Counted from the first letter of the stretch, positions 17,633-25,444 are shown. The stretch: 33,582 nucleotides of DNA from an uncultured Ruminococcus sp. (GCA_910579955.1 CAJTWE010000027.1:1724-35305), one strand, 5' to 3'. Translations and numbers: made by a program. The notes: generated by a model not told the origin, from the sequence alone.

Positions 17633-17902
17633 ATGAAACGCAGAATTGCGGGTATTATTTGTGTTCTTTTTTTATATTTGTGCAGTATGACTGCTCTTCC
17701 TGTATCTGCTGACGAAACTACAGCTGTAACTGAAACTATAGAAACCGTTCAGAATGAAAATGAAGAAGAGGGCTATTCAAAAGGCGTTAAGATAGCAGGA
17801 TTTCTGGGAATATTTACAGTTGCAATGGGTGTAACAGCTTTTATTGTAGTGAGACCTAAGCTTAAAATGTTAAAGGAAATTAAAAACAATACTGAAAAAT
17901 GA
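17633..17902 (+). CDS. Small membrane protein with signal sequence
   Basis: An 89-aa protein I do not recognise as a named family. Residues 1-25 are a signal peptide (MKRRIAGIICVLFLYLCSM..., cleavage near VSA-DE). A Thr/Glu-rich stretch follows, then a transmembrane segment near 54-74 (IAGFLGIFTVAMGVTAFIVV), and a basic tail faces the cytoplasm. The ATG at 17633 is chosen because GGAGGA (17621-17626) lies 6 bases upstream; the longer frame from 17606 would start inside the rpoC-proximal hairpin. It may be transcribed from rpoBC by read-through. Confidence 0.75.
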   Translation: MKRRIAGIICVLFLYLCSMTALPVSADETTAVTETIETVQNENEEEGYSKGVKIAGFLGIFTVAMGVTAFIVVRPKLKMLKEIKNNTEK

Positions 17903-17985
17903 TTTATGGTTATTATATATGAAAAAGTCACATGCAAATATGTAGATTTTTTATGTGTATTACTCAGCTGTGAAGAGAGGTTTAA

Positions 17986-18579
17986 ATGAACAATAATCCG
18001 ATATATGACAGAAGAAGCATTAGAAAATTTTTGGATAAGGCTGTTTCAATTGAATGCATCGAGCAAATAATAGATGCTGGCAGGGTAGCTCCATCCGCTA
18101 AAAACAGACAGCCGTGGAAATATGTAGTATTTGGCGGTAAGTCAAAAGAAGAACTGCTTGACCATATGGAGAAGGGTATAATTAGGGAGGAAGTAAGTCC
18201 TGAACTGCCTAATTCACGTCACGGAATTGCTGACGCAAAAAATACACTTAGAATAATGCGGGAAGCTCCTGTAATTATTGTTATTTTAAATACAAACGGG
18301 AAGTCGATTTTTGATAATATTGATTGTGATGAAAGAGTTACAGAGATTTGTGATTCGCTTTCTATAGGAGCATCTGTTGAAAATATACTGTTAAAAGCAA
18401 CTGAAATTGGATTGGGAACGCTTTGGATTGCAAACACCTGTTTTGCTTATTCTGAATTATCAAATTATCTTAATATTAAATGTCAGCTTGCTGGAGCGAT
18501 TGCTGTAGGCTATGCAGACGAAGAACCGTTACAACGTCCACGCTGTGATTTGAAGGAGATTTTGGAGTATAGGATATAA
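17986..18579 (+). CDS. Nitroreductase-family FMN-dependent oxidoreductase
   Basis: A 197-aa protein of the nitroreductase fold, which uses FMN and NAD(P)H to reduce nitro-compounds, quinones or other small substrates. The N-terminal phosphate-binding motif (YDRRSIRKFLDKAV, 5-18) and the following VAPSAKNRQPWKYVVF are typical. SLSIGASVENILLKATEIGLGTLWI matches the dimer and FMN region. The length suits the family's single-domain members. An AGAGAGG site precedes the ATG. The substrate cannot be read from the sequence. Confidence 0.9.
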   Translation: MNNNPIYDRRSIRKFLDKAVSIECIEQIIDAGRVAPSAKNRQPWKYVVFGGKSKEELLDHMEKGIIREEVSPELPNSRHGIADAKNTLRIMREAPVIIVILNTNGKSIFDNIDCDERVTEICDSLSIGASVENILLKATEIGLGTLWIANTCFAYSELSNYLNIKCQLAGAIAVGYADEEPLQRPRCDLKEILEYRI

Positions 18580-18613
18580 TTTTGATTTAATATGTAATTT
18601 GTCAAAACAAAAG

Positions 18614-18649
18614 GAGCTATCAGATTTTTTGCAAGTCTGATAGCTCTTT
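18614..18649. terminator. Bidirectional terminator between nitroreductase and GMP synthetase genes
   Basis: A perfect 11-bp stem (gagctatcaga 18614-18624 with tctgatagctc 18636-18646) and an 11-base loop, T-rich on both strands. It lies between convergent genes. Confidence 0.85.
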
Positions 18650-18673
18650 GCTTGTTAAGTTTGTTTTATTTTA

Positions 18674-19651
18674 TTATTCCCACTCAATAGTAGCAGATGG
18701 CTTAGGACTGAGGTCGTAAAGAACACGACAAACGCCCGGAACTTCTGCTAGTATACGATCGGTGATTTTCTTGAGTACAGTCCAGTCAATTTCCGGAACA
18801 GTAGCAGACATTGCGTCCACTGTGTTGACTGCACGAATGATAACCGGCCAGTCGTAAGCTCTTTTTCCGTCACGAACGCCTGTTGAACGGAAGTCCGGAA
18901 CAACTGTGAAGAACTGCCATACCTTATCAGTAAGACCAGCAATTTCAAATTCTTCACGCAGGATAGCATCAGCTTCACGGAGTGCATTCAGTCTGTCACG
19001 TGTAATTGCACCAAGGCAGCGTACACCAAGACCAGGGCCTGGGAATGGCTGACGATCAACCATAGATGCAGGCAGACCAAGTTCTCTTCCGACTACTCTT
19101 ACTTCATCCTTGAACAGAAGCTTTACAGGTTCAACAAGCTCAAACTGCATGTCCTCAGGAAGACCGCCTACATTGTGGTGAGCCTTTACACCGTCACTTT
19201 CAATGATATCAGGATAGATTGTACCCTGTGCTAAGAATGAGATACCTTCAAGCTTGCTTGCTTCTTCATCAAATACCTTGATGAATTCGCCGCCTATGAT
19301 CTTACGCTTTTTCTCAGGTTCATCAACACCTGCAAGCAGGTCAAGGAATCTGTCTGTAGCGTCAATATAAATAAGATTGGCATCAAGCTGATTCTGGAAT
19401 ACTTCAATAACCTGTTCGCTTTCGCCCTTACGCATAAGTCCGTGATTTACGTGTACACATACCAGCTGCTTGCCTATAGCTTTTATAAGAAGTGCTGCTA
19501 CTACAGAGCTGTCAACGCCGCCAGACAGCGCCAGCAAAACCTTTTTGTCTCCAACTTGATTGCGTATTTCTGTGATCTGTTCTTCAATGAACTGCTGTGC
19601 CAGTTCAGGTGTATTGATTCTTGCCATAGAATCCGGTCTTACATTTGTCAT
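18674..19651 (-). CDS. guaA: GMP synthetase ATP-pyrophosphatase subunit, stand-alone
   Basis: A 325-aa protein equal to the C-terminal two thirds of GuaA, which converts XMP to GMP using ATP and ammonia. It has the ATP-PPase loop SGGVDSS (43-49), NHGLMRKGE, LAQGTIYPDIIES, DRQPFPGPGLGVRCLGA, and the dimerisation end ATIEWE. The ~190-residue class I glutamine amidotransferase domain of ordinary bacterial GuaA (about 510 aa) is absent. It is not hidden upstream: the ATG at 19651 has its own AGGAGA site and promoter, and 19652-20042 has no open frame. The enzyme must take ammonia directly or from a separate glutaminase subunit, as in archaea. Alternative: an ancestral fusion that has lost its first half. 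Confidence 0.92.
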   Translation of the reverse strand: MTNVRPDSMARINTPELAQQFIEEQITEIRNQVGDKKVLLALSGGVDSSVVAALLIKAIGKQLVCVHVNHGLMRKGESEQVIEVFQNQLDANLIYIDATDRFLDLLAGVDEPEKKRKIIGGEFIKVFDEEASKLEGISFLAQGTIYPDIIESDGVKAHHNVGGLPEDMQFELVEPVKLLFKDEVRVVGRELGLPASMVDRQPFPGPGLGVRCLGAITRDRLNALREADAILREEFEIAGLTDKVWQFFTVVPDFRSTGVRDGKRAYDWPVIIRAVNTVDAMSATVPEIDWTVLKKITDRILAEVPGVCRVLYDLSPKPSATIEWE

Positions 19652-19677
19652 AATGCACTCTCCTAAAATTAAACTTG

Positions 19678-19695
19678 ACTTATAGTCTTATAAGT
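19678..19695 (-). promoter_or_regulatory. Short leader hairpin before the GMP synthetase gene
   Basis: acttata (19678-19684) and tataagt (19689-19695) form a 7-bp stem just upstream of the ribosome site on the minus strand. No purine riboswitch could be recognised in the leader. Confidence 0.4.
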
Positions 19696-19709
19696 ATAAA
19701 TACATTTAT

Positions 19710-19738
19710 ACTATACCACAAATCGAGTCGATTTGCAA
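19710..19738 (-). promoter_or_regulatory. Promoter of the GMP synthetase gene
   Basis: On the minus strand, TTGCAA (19733-19738), a 17-base spacer and TATAGT (19710-19715). The spacer is filled by the palindrome at 19719-19735. Confidence 0.8.
19719..19735. promoter_or_regulatory. 17-bp palindromic operator candidate
   Basis: caaatcga-g-tcgatttg is a perfect inverted repeat around one base. It occupies the promoter spacer and overlaps the -35 box, so a bound dimer would block RNA polymerase. The sequence does not match the PurR box known to me. I found no second copy in the window. Confidence 0.7.
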
Positions 19739-19919
19739 TAGTTTTTTTAGAATTTTCTTAGACTGTGAAATAATAACTTTTATTATTTTTATACAGCACA
19801 GCCACTGTATTATTACGCTTTAAAATCTTAAATAAAGCAGTAGTGGATTTGCACAAAATAATTTTACATCTGTATAGTAAAACCATACTGATTGTTTGCT
19901 TTACGTTAATTTAAAATGC

Positions 19920-19949
19920 TTGAAAAGTCATTATGCTACCAATTATAAT
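19920..19949 (+). promoter_or_regulatory. Promoter of the CAP-like dockerin gene
   Basis: TTGAAA at 19920-19925, an 18-base spacer and TATAAT at 19944-19949, about 95 bases before the ATG. The leader is very A+T-rich and holds a short tandem repeat (gattatatattta) near 19973 and 19987. I see nothing else in 19741-19919. Confidence 0.7.
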
Positions 19950-20042
19950 GTAATTATATTGTGGTATATTTGGATTATATATTTAAGATTATATATTTAA
20001 TGTAATTCTATAAATAATATATTCAGGGGAAGGAGAATAGTT

Positions 20043-21929
20043 ATGAGTATAAATAAGATGAACAAGAGATTGATTTCATTTGTTTTGGTTTTGTTAATGG
20101 GATTTACTTTTGTAGCAGAATCGTATTCTAAAGACGCAGTATCGGTTTATGCAAGCGCTTCCGCTCAAAGCGGAGCTGTTTATAATGCAAATGAGCTTGA
20201 TGTATTTTATGCCAGAACTAAGCAGGAAGTAGCTGATCAATATTCATCTGCGCTTTATGCAGAACCGATGTATGATAACGATGATAATAGTACGTGGTAT
20301 GCTGATAAGCCGTCTGTTCAGTATCCATATAATCCGGGAAAAATTTCAGATGCAGCTCATTCTTCTATGGTTGCTATGACAAATTTTTATCGCTGGCTAT
20401 CCGGTCTTGACCCTGTAGAAGCTGCAATATATGATGAATCGGAGCTTCCGCTGCAAACTGGTGCACTGATTCGTAATTTTTGCTGGCAGCACGTTGTAAT
20501 AGACAGCTTTAAGCCAAGCGATATGGATGAGGCTCTTTGGAAGAAGGGTGCAGACTGTAACCATAATATTCTTGCACAGGATTATACTCCTGTAGGTGCA
20601 GTTGATGCATGGATAAATGAAGGCTATGATCAAAGCATTGAATCATGGAAAACCGTTGGACATCGTGCGATTCTTATGGATTATGATCTTTCAAAAATGT
20701 CTTATGGCTTTTGTGAGCGTGTATCTATTGGTACAGCAGAAATGTCTAGAAAGGGGATGGACATGCCTTTTACAGCTTATCCAGCCCCCGGATATATGCC
20801 AGCCAATATAATAAATCCTATTAACAGTGCGTGGTCTGTGGCTCTAAATGACGATCTTTTTGATTTTGAGGACATTGAAACTGTAGAGGTTATAATAACA
20901 AATACACGTACAGGTCAGCAATGGATCAGAACTTATGATGATGAAACTATGATATATAGCTATGGATTGATTGCGTTTGCACAGCCTGACGACTGTGTTG
21001 ATGTGATGTATACAGATAGCTATAAGGTGGATATAACAGGCATTCATAATATTGAAGATGATACACCGGTACAGCTTACCTATCAGATAGATTTCTTTGA
21101 CATGAATGATTATGTTCAAACACATGTAAAAAATACAGATACCTGTCGCAGATACATGATAGGACCTGATATGACGAATGAGGAGTCCCTGCGGCTTATA
21201 TCAACTCTTCTTCCACGTGAAGTAGATATTGTAGCAGATAACAAGCAAACTTTTAAAGTTCCGATTAGTGGCGCATGGCAGCTTGATATGGAGAATAATC
21301 GTTTTGTAGCCAAGGGTGATTTATCTAATATGCCTGCTAGACTTAGCGATCCTAAGGGGTATCTTGAAGAAATTGTGATTCCTTATGCAGTTAAAACAGA
21401 TATTTGCGGTATTTATGATACGCTTGATATAGTTCCGCAGCAAGTAAATGCGGGTGAAAAGGTGAACATCTGTGCTTACAGAACTAATACTTCTACTGAT
21501 ACTGTGAATATTTTCAAGCTTAGTCGAAAAGCTGACGGCAGCTTTTCTGCTAGAAAAGTGTTTGATTCTAAGGACTCTTTTTCTGCTAATGGTGAGGTCA
21601 AAGATGGGTTTGATATTGAGGCGGCAAGTAAATCTGACAGCGGAGAATATATTTCTATATACTACGATCAGAAGAGCATGGATCAGAGATATACAGTACC
21701 TGTTTATGTAAGCAATGCAGTATCTAGTCTTGAGGTTATAGGAGGTTCTTCTCTGAGATATGATGTAAACGGTGACGGTACAGAGGACATGAGAGATGTA
21801 AGTGCGCTGAACTGTATGATTTTAGGCGTTTCAACAGTACAAGCCGCCGGAGATGTAAATGAAGACGGTCGTGTGAATATATTCGATTTGGCACTTATAA
21901 GGGAATATATGTGTGATTTACTGAAATAA
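20043..21929 (+). CDS. Secreted CAP-like protein with C-terminal dockerin
   Basis: A 628-aa exported protein. It has a signal peptide (about 1-27) and a region at about 105-225 that resembles the CAP/SCP (PR-1-like) fold: NFYRWLSGLDPV near 114, CNHNIL near 172-177 and VGHRAILMDYDLSKMSYGFC near 205-224. Beta-rich domains of unknown type follow. A type I dockerin (about 573-627) closes it, with calcium loops YDVNGDGTEDMRDV and GDVNEDGRVNIFDL. CAP proteins are widespread, but their role is rarely known; attachment to a cellulosome-type scaffold is inferred from the dockerin. AAGGAGA lies 7 bases before the ATG. The gene is monocistronic between its own promoter and terminator. The CAP assignment is from motif spacing and is only moderately sure; the dockerin is firm. 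Confidence 0.82.
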   Translation: MSINKMNKRLISFVLVLLMGFTFVAESYSKDAVSVYASASAQSGAVYNANELDVFYARTKQEVADQYSSALYAEPMYDNDDNSTWYADKPSVQYPYNPGKISDAAHSSMVAMTNFYRWLSGLDPVEAAIYDESELPLQTGALIRNFCWQHVVIDSFKPSDMDEALWKKGADCNHNILAQDYTPVGAVDAWINEGYDQSIESWKTVGHRAILMDYDLSKMSYGFCERVSIGTAEMSRKGMDMPFTAYPAPGYMPANIINPINSAWSVALNDDLFDFEDIETVEVIITNTRTGQQWIRTYDDETMIYSYGLIAFAQPDDCVDVMYTDSYKVDITGIHNIEDDTPVQLTYQIDFFDMNDYVQTHVKNTDTCRRYMIGPDMTNEESLRLISTLLPREVDIVADNKQTFKVPISGAWQLDMENNRFVAKGDLSNMPARLSDPKGYLEEIVIPYAVKTDICGIYDTLDIVPQQVNAGEKVNICAYRTNTSTDTVNIFKLSRKADGSFSARKVFDSKDSFSANGEVKDGFDIEAASKSDSGEYISIYYDQKSMDQRYTVPVYVSNAVSSLEVIGGSSLRYDVNGDGTEDMRDVSALNCMILGVSTVQAAGDVNEDGRVNIFDLALIREYMCDLLK

Positions 21930-21953
21930 CAAAAATTAAAATAGAGATACAAA

Positions 21954-22011
21954 ACAGCCTGTAAAAAACCAGTTCGCTTTATTTATTTTAAGCCGGTTTT
22001 TTACAGGCTGT
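21954..22011 (+). terminator. Long terminator hairpin after the CAP-dockerin gene
   Basis: A 17-bp perfect stem (21954-21970 with 21995-22011) with a 24-base loop. The arms contain A6/T6 runs, so it may act on both strands. Confidence 0.8.
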
Positions 22012-22088
22012 GCTGTGATTTTATTGTTAAGTAGATTTTCGGTAAATATATAGGGGGACTCTTTTCTTTTGGGTTGGGGGATAGGCTT

Positions 22089-22116
22089 AAACGCTGAAAC
22101 CTTAGTTCCAGCGCTT
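22089..22116 (-). terminator. Terminator-like hairpin of the zeta-toxin pair
   Basis: On the minus strand a 12-bp stem (22105-22116 with 22089-22100, with G-U pairs) and a 4-base loop overlap the toxin's stop codon. Only a short U run follows. Just beyond it, at 22053-22080, are three G runs (5, 3 and 5), unusual in this A+T-rich region. Confidence 0.5.
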
Positions 22117-22684
22117 ATTTTGTATACCCTTCAATTAATTCTATTATCGCTTCTTCTGACCACAAATCATTTGGAAAAATAGAAATATCATCTTTATGCT
22201 TACGAATAATACGAACAGGTTTATTATTTGTATTATCATAAACGTGAAGAATATCACATAGTTCCATAAGCTTAAAAATATTAGCAAGTGATTTATGATA
22301 CCTGCTTATAATTTTTTCTTTATCAACATTATGTCCACCAGAAGCAACTCGTGCTTCTACTCGACTAACATTAATGAGTGGATCAACCGTCAGTATAAAA
22401 ATACATTTTATAAAATATCCTTCTGATTTAGCTTTTTCAAGGATATCAATCTTATATGAAGATGATAAAACTGTTTCAAAAGTGAAATCTTTTTTTGAGT
22501 CTATTGACTTATATCTCATATCATCAACTAATTTTGCAGCTGCTTCATTCGTCATTCCAGTTGTTGAAACAACATCGTCAGCATTTGTATACTGTCCAAC
22601 TTTTTCAAAATATTGTGTGATAGTACTTTTACCTGAGCCATTAGGGCCAGCAAGCACAAGAACCATAGGCTTTCTATCTAACAT
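22115..22684 (-). CDS. Zeta-toxin-like P-loop kinase
   Basis: A 189-aa predicted cytoplasmic kinase of the zeta-toxin/COG4185 group. Walker A is GPNGSGKST (13-21). It is followed by TNADDVV, FTFETVLSS (the region matching the sugar-binding side in zeta toxins), and RVEARVASGGHNVDKEKIISRYHKSLANI, a hallmark block of the group. Known zeta toxins phosphorylate UDP-N-acetylglucosamine and so stop cell-wall synthesis; whether this smaller protein shares the substrate is unknown. Its ATG lies inside the end of the upstream small gene (11-base overlap), so the two are translationally coupled, a layout typical of toxin-antitoxin pairs. Confidence 0.85.
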   Translation of the reverse strand: MLDRKPMVLVLAGPNGSGKSTITQYFEKVGQYTNADDVVSTTGMTNEAAAKLVDDMRYKSIDSKKDFTFETVLSSSYKIDILEKAKSEGYFIKCIFILTVDPLINVSRVEARVASGGHNVDKEKIISRYHKSLANIFKLMELCDILHVYDNTNNKPVRIIRKHKDDISIFPNDLWSEEAIIELIEGYTK

Positions 22685-22901
22685 ACTTTATTTCTCCATT
22701 ACCATAATCAAGATAGGCCTGTTTGGTTTTGATATTGTATCTTGCAACAGGTTTATTGCAAAATTCAGCTTTCTCAATTGCAATGGCAACAGCTTTCTCA
22801 GCTCTCCTATCCATTTCTTTATCTGTAACTGAAAGGATACTATTTTCTGCATCATTTGTAACAATGTTGATTTTATATTTTTTGCCATTATATGTTTTCA
22901 T
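22674..22901 (-). CDS. Small partner of the zeta-like kinase, candidate antitoxin
   Basis: A 75-aa protein with no family I can name. It is charged, with a central helix (DKEMDRRAEKAVAIAIEKAEF, about 27-47) and short beta-like ends (KYKINIVTN; AYLDYGNGEIKYV). It resembles neither the classical epsilon antitoxin nor an HTH regulator. GGGAGGT lies 8 bases before the ATG, stronger than the toxin's own site, so the partner is probably made in excess, as expected for an antitoxin. The role is inferred from order, overlap and size. Confidence 0.75.
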   Translation of the reverse strand: MKTYNGKKYKINIVTNDAENSILSVTDKEMDRRAEKAVAIAIEKAEFCNKPVARYNIKTKQAYLDYGNGEIKYVR

Positions 22902-22954
22902 TCAATTTACCTCCCTGTTTTTAGATTTGATTTCAACACGTATTCTTTTATAAT

Positions 22955-22983
22955 ATTATAGCACAATCAAAATTGTAAATCAA
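22955..22983 (-). promoter_or_regulatory. Promoter of the kinase-partner pair
   Basis: On the minus strand, TTGATT (22978-22983), a 17-base spacer and TATAAT (22955-22960). A caat/attg inverted repeat in the spacer could be an autoregulation site. Confidence 0.65.
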
Positions 22984-23058
22984 GTACTAACAAAATTTTA
23001 CTTCAATCAGTTCTCCGGAAGTTGTCCGAATATATTTTGAAACATAATAAAAAATAAC

Positions 23059-23072
23059 CTGTCAGATGACAG
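23059..23072. repeat. Short inverted repeat beside the 21-bp repeat
   Basis: ctgtca-ga-tgacag is a 14-bp inverted repeat located 14 bases before the first 21-bp direct repeat. Confidence 0.5.
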
Positions 23073-23086
23073 ATGTCTTAATTATT

Positions 23087-23107
23087 TGTTAGTTACCTGT
23101 TAGTTAC
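23087..23107. repeat. 21-bp direct repeat, copy 1
   Basis: Identical to 23260-23280. Each copy is itself two gttagttac units separated by two bases. Read on the minus strand it gives stop codons in all three frames. It has the look of a recombinase arm site or element edge, but no integrase gene is in the window. Confidence 0.8.
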
Positions 23108-23149
23108 CGCCTGATTTTTCTCCGATTTTAGCTGCATCCAGACAAAACA

Positions 23150-23182
23150 AAAACCCCGAAAACGCTTTGTTTTCGAGGTTTT
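23150..23182 (-). terminator. Terminator downstream of the RhuM gene
   Basis: A 14-bp stem (23150-23163 with 23169-23182) and a 5-base loop. One position is a G-U pair on the minus strand but a C-A mismatch on the plus strand, so it is made for minus-strand transcripts. A T-rich tail follows on that strand. Confidence 0.8.
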
Positions 23183-23259
23183 ATGAGTAATCCCGATAGG
23201 GATAAAATTATCTCTTTGAGAACTTGAAATGCCGTATTTCAGGGCATTTTCAGCCGTTT

Positions 23260-23280
23260 TGTTAGTTACCTGTTAGTTAC
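23260..23280. repeat. 21-bp direct repeat, copy 2
   Basis: Exact second copy, 10 bases after the RhuM stop. The 152 bases between the copies carry the terminator and a small inverted repeat (aaatgcc/ggcattt near 23227-23249) and no coding frame. Confidence 0.8.
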
Positions 23281-23290
23281 TTGCTGGGAT

Positions 23291-24328
23291 TTATTGATTT
23301 CTAATAGCACTTCCACCTTCTTGTGATTCAAGCATTTGAGAAACAGCTTTATCAAAATCAGAAGTGATTTTCTGCGTTTTATTGAAAATATCGTATTCCG
23401 ATTCAGCTTTTTTCTTTGCCTGACTGGCAGAAACCTTTCCGTTATCCCTCAAAATATCATAACGGCGGAAGTTTAAAAACTCGTTGATGCTTGCTTCAAA
23501 TTCTTCCATTGTAAATGTGTTTTCACGCTCTATCAAATCTTCAATATAATCAAAATACCCTGATACAGCCCTTTCAAGCTGGCGTATCTGCTTTTCCTCA
23601 AGATAATTTTTTGCTACTGTAACATCAGATTTCAAAATACGTCCATCAGGAGAATTTTTCCATGTGGATAATCCCATGTTTTCCTTTTGGCTGTCAGCAG
23701 AATTATAAATAATTTCAGCGGCAGTTTTCCCTGTAATTGCATAATGGAACTTATTTTGAACCGTAGCATAAAATCTTTTTGTAACTTCAGATTTTTTATC
23801 ATAATCAATACTGCATTCGGCAAAAATATCTGTTATCTGCTGCCATATTCTTCGCTCACTTGCACGGATGGAACGTACTCTTTCAAGAAGTTCCTTGAAA
23901 TAATCCTTGCCGAAAACAGCTTCACCCTGTTTCAGACGTTCGTCATCAAGCACAAATCCTTTTATCATATATTCTTTCAAAACGCCTGTCGCCCATATAC
24001 GGAATTTTGTCGCCTGATGAGAATTTACACGGTAACCTACAGAAATAATTGCATCAAGGTTATAAAAATCAACGTTTCTTTTTACCTGTCTGCTACCCTC
24101 GGTTTGAACAAGTGCAATTTTTGCACAAGTTGAATTTCTGGATAATTCTTCCTCTTTGTAAATATTATTAAGATGCTTTGTAATTACGCTTCGGTCAACA
24201 TTAAATATATCCGCCATAGCTTTCTGCGTAACCCATATGCTGTCATTCTGTACAACGGCATTAACTGAAACATCCGTTTCATCAGAGTGGTACAGCACAT
24301 AATGTATTTGCTTATTCATATCATTCAT
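23291..24328 (-). CDS. RhuM-family protein
   Basis: A 345-aa cytoplasmic protein of the virulence RhuM family. The N-terminal half has IWVTQKAMADIFNVDRSVITKHLNNIYKEEEL (a DNA-binding-like helical motif), NSTCAKIALVQTEGSRQVKRNVDFYNLDAIISVGYRVNS and FRIWATGVLKEYMIKGFVLDDERLKQ, all characteristic. The C-terminal half has FHYAITGKTAAEIIYNSADSQKENMGLSTWK. Members are common in mobile and defence-type islands, but their biochemical role is not settled. The start is ATG at 24328 because GGAGG (24338-24342) lies 9 bases upstream; an in-frame TTG at 24334 would be only 3 bases from it. It lies 36 bases after the HipA-like gene, probably in one transcript. Confidence 0.88.
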   Translation of the reverse strand: MNDMNKQIHYVLYHSDETDVSVNAVVQNDSIWVTQKAMADIFNVDRSVITKHLNNIYKEEELSRNSTCAKIALVQTEGSRQVKRNVDFYNLDAIISVGYRVNSHQATKFRIWATGVLKEYMIKGFVLDDERLKQGEAVFGKDYFKELLERVRSIRASERRIWQQITDIFAECSIDYDKKSEVTKRFYATVQNKFHYAITGKTAAEIIYNSADSQKENMGLSTWKNSPDGRILKSDVTVAKNYLEEKQIRQLERAVSGYFDYIEDLIERENTFTMEEFEASINEFLNFRRYDILRDNGKVSASQAKKKAESEYDIFNKTQKITSDFDKAVSQMLESQEGGSAIRNQ

Positions 24329-24364
24329 TTTCAAACACCTCCGCCAGACTTTTGTCCAGCTTTT

Positions 24365-25444
24365 TTAGTATATATTTTCAGAAATATAATCAAAGGTATC
24401 TTTAATATAGTTTTCTATCAAGGAGTAATTCAAATCATTCAAACCCAAAGCTGACTTAACACCTGCTGTTGCGGATTCCACAGCAAGGATAATTTTCTGT
24501 CTGTCAGGAATGTTTTCCTTTAGAACACGTCTGCAAGTCTCATTACTCAATATACTTTCAGTAAATATATTTCCAGTACTTTTATTTATTCTTGGAACAC
24601 CTGAAGCGATAAGACCTAAATTATAATCAAAACCTGGAGCTAAACTGAGTATTTCACCAGTCAAGCTGTCACGAATTATGCCTATATTCTGATTATGCCT
24701 GTCTCCGTTGAATAATAATGCATCGTAGAATACGGTCATAACATACTGCTTTATGAGTTTTTCAGGTAATTTTGGTATAATGAAATCAAGCTCCTCATTA
24801 TCACCGAAATAATTGCAGAATGGTTCAAAATCAAACTCTGCGTTATTGGTGAAATCCTTTGACAGCATGAATGTGGTGCTTAAACCTGTTTCAACTGATT
24901 TAATACTTTTTATACGATATTCAGCCACATTAAACTGCATTGCCTTTAAAAATAAATATGAGTAATATTCGCTTACCAGTTCCTGAGTTCCACCCTGCTT
25001 ATACATATACCAGAAGTTTCCTTCAAAACGCCATGCTTTTTCATAGCTGCCTACTGTTCCAAGTTCGAGGTATCCTTCTGTATTTCTTTCATCGGAATCT
25101 GAACCGCCAAGCAATGCTATATCTGCTATTTGTTCATTATACTTTTTTAATTCACGATATTCTAAATTTTCATCATCACGCTGTATCCACCAGTTATCCG
25201 TAATTGATATGCCATGTCCGATGGCTATTAATTCTGCTGTATTTTCAGAATTCCGCAATCTTAAAGCTTTAAAAAGCTTTCTGGAATGTGAACGATGCAT
25301 ATCTACGCATCTGTTGTCCAGCCATATATACAAAGGCATACCCACAACAAAACAATTCGGACATAACGCATTATTTATTATTTCAGTTATATTTTCTTCA
25401 TCTGCCAGTGCTATTACTTCGGTTTTGTGCATTATTTTGTACAT
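24365..25444 (-). CDS. HipA-like serine/threonine kinase
   Basis: A 359-aa protein with a HipA-type kinase core. The catalytic loop is NGDRHNQNIGII (Asp248, Asn253), and the metal-binding LAPGFDYN (Asp273) follows 25 residues later. An upstream strand WRFEGNFWYMYKQG (138-151) fits the ATP-binding lysine region, and YYSYLFLKAMQFNVAEY fits the following helix. E. coli HipA (440 aa) phosphorylates glutamyl-tRNA synthetase and is held by HipB. Here there is no HipB-like HTH gene next to it, and the ~120-residue N terminus is of its own type. It lies upstream of RhuM and 45 bases after the AAA/PD-(D/E)XK gene. Target unknown. Confidence 0.8.
   Translation of the reverse strand: MYKIMHKTEVIALADEENITEIINNALCPNCFVVGMPLYIWLDNRCVDMHRSHSRKLFKALRLRNSENTAELIAIGHGISITDNWWIQRDDENLEYRELKKYNEQIADIALLGGSDSDERNTEGYLELGTVGSYEKAWRFEGNFWYMYKQGGTQELVSEYYSYLFLKAMQFNVAEYRIKSIKSVETGLSTTFMLSKDFTNNAEFDFEPFCNYFGDNEELDFIIPKLPEKLIKQYVMTVFYDALLFNGDRHNQNIGIIRDSLTGEILSLAPGFDYNLGLIASGVPRINKSTGNIFTESILSNETCRRVLKENIPDRQKIILAVESATAGVKSALGLNDLNYSLIENYIKDTFDYISENIY

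Noticed and set aside
18674..19651. guaA as a truncated pseudogene
   Set aside because: It has its own promoter, ribosome site and ATG, and every ATP-PPase motif is intact to the end.
19652..19735. Purine riboswitch upstream of the GMP synthetase gene
   Set aside because: The leader is only about 50 bases from the promoter and lacks the conserved three-way-junction sequences.
22053..22080. G-quadruplex from G runs
   Set aside because: Only three separate runs are present and the longest gap is long; four runs are normally needed.
23087..23280. CRISPR-like repeat pair
   Set aside because: There are only two copies, the spacing is 152 bases, a terminator lies between them and there are no cas genes.
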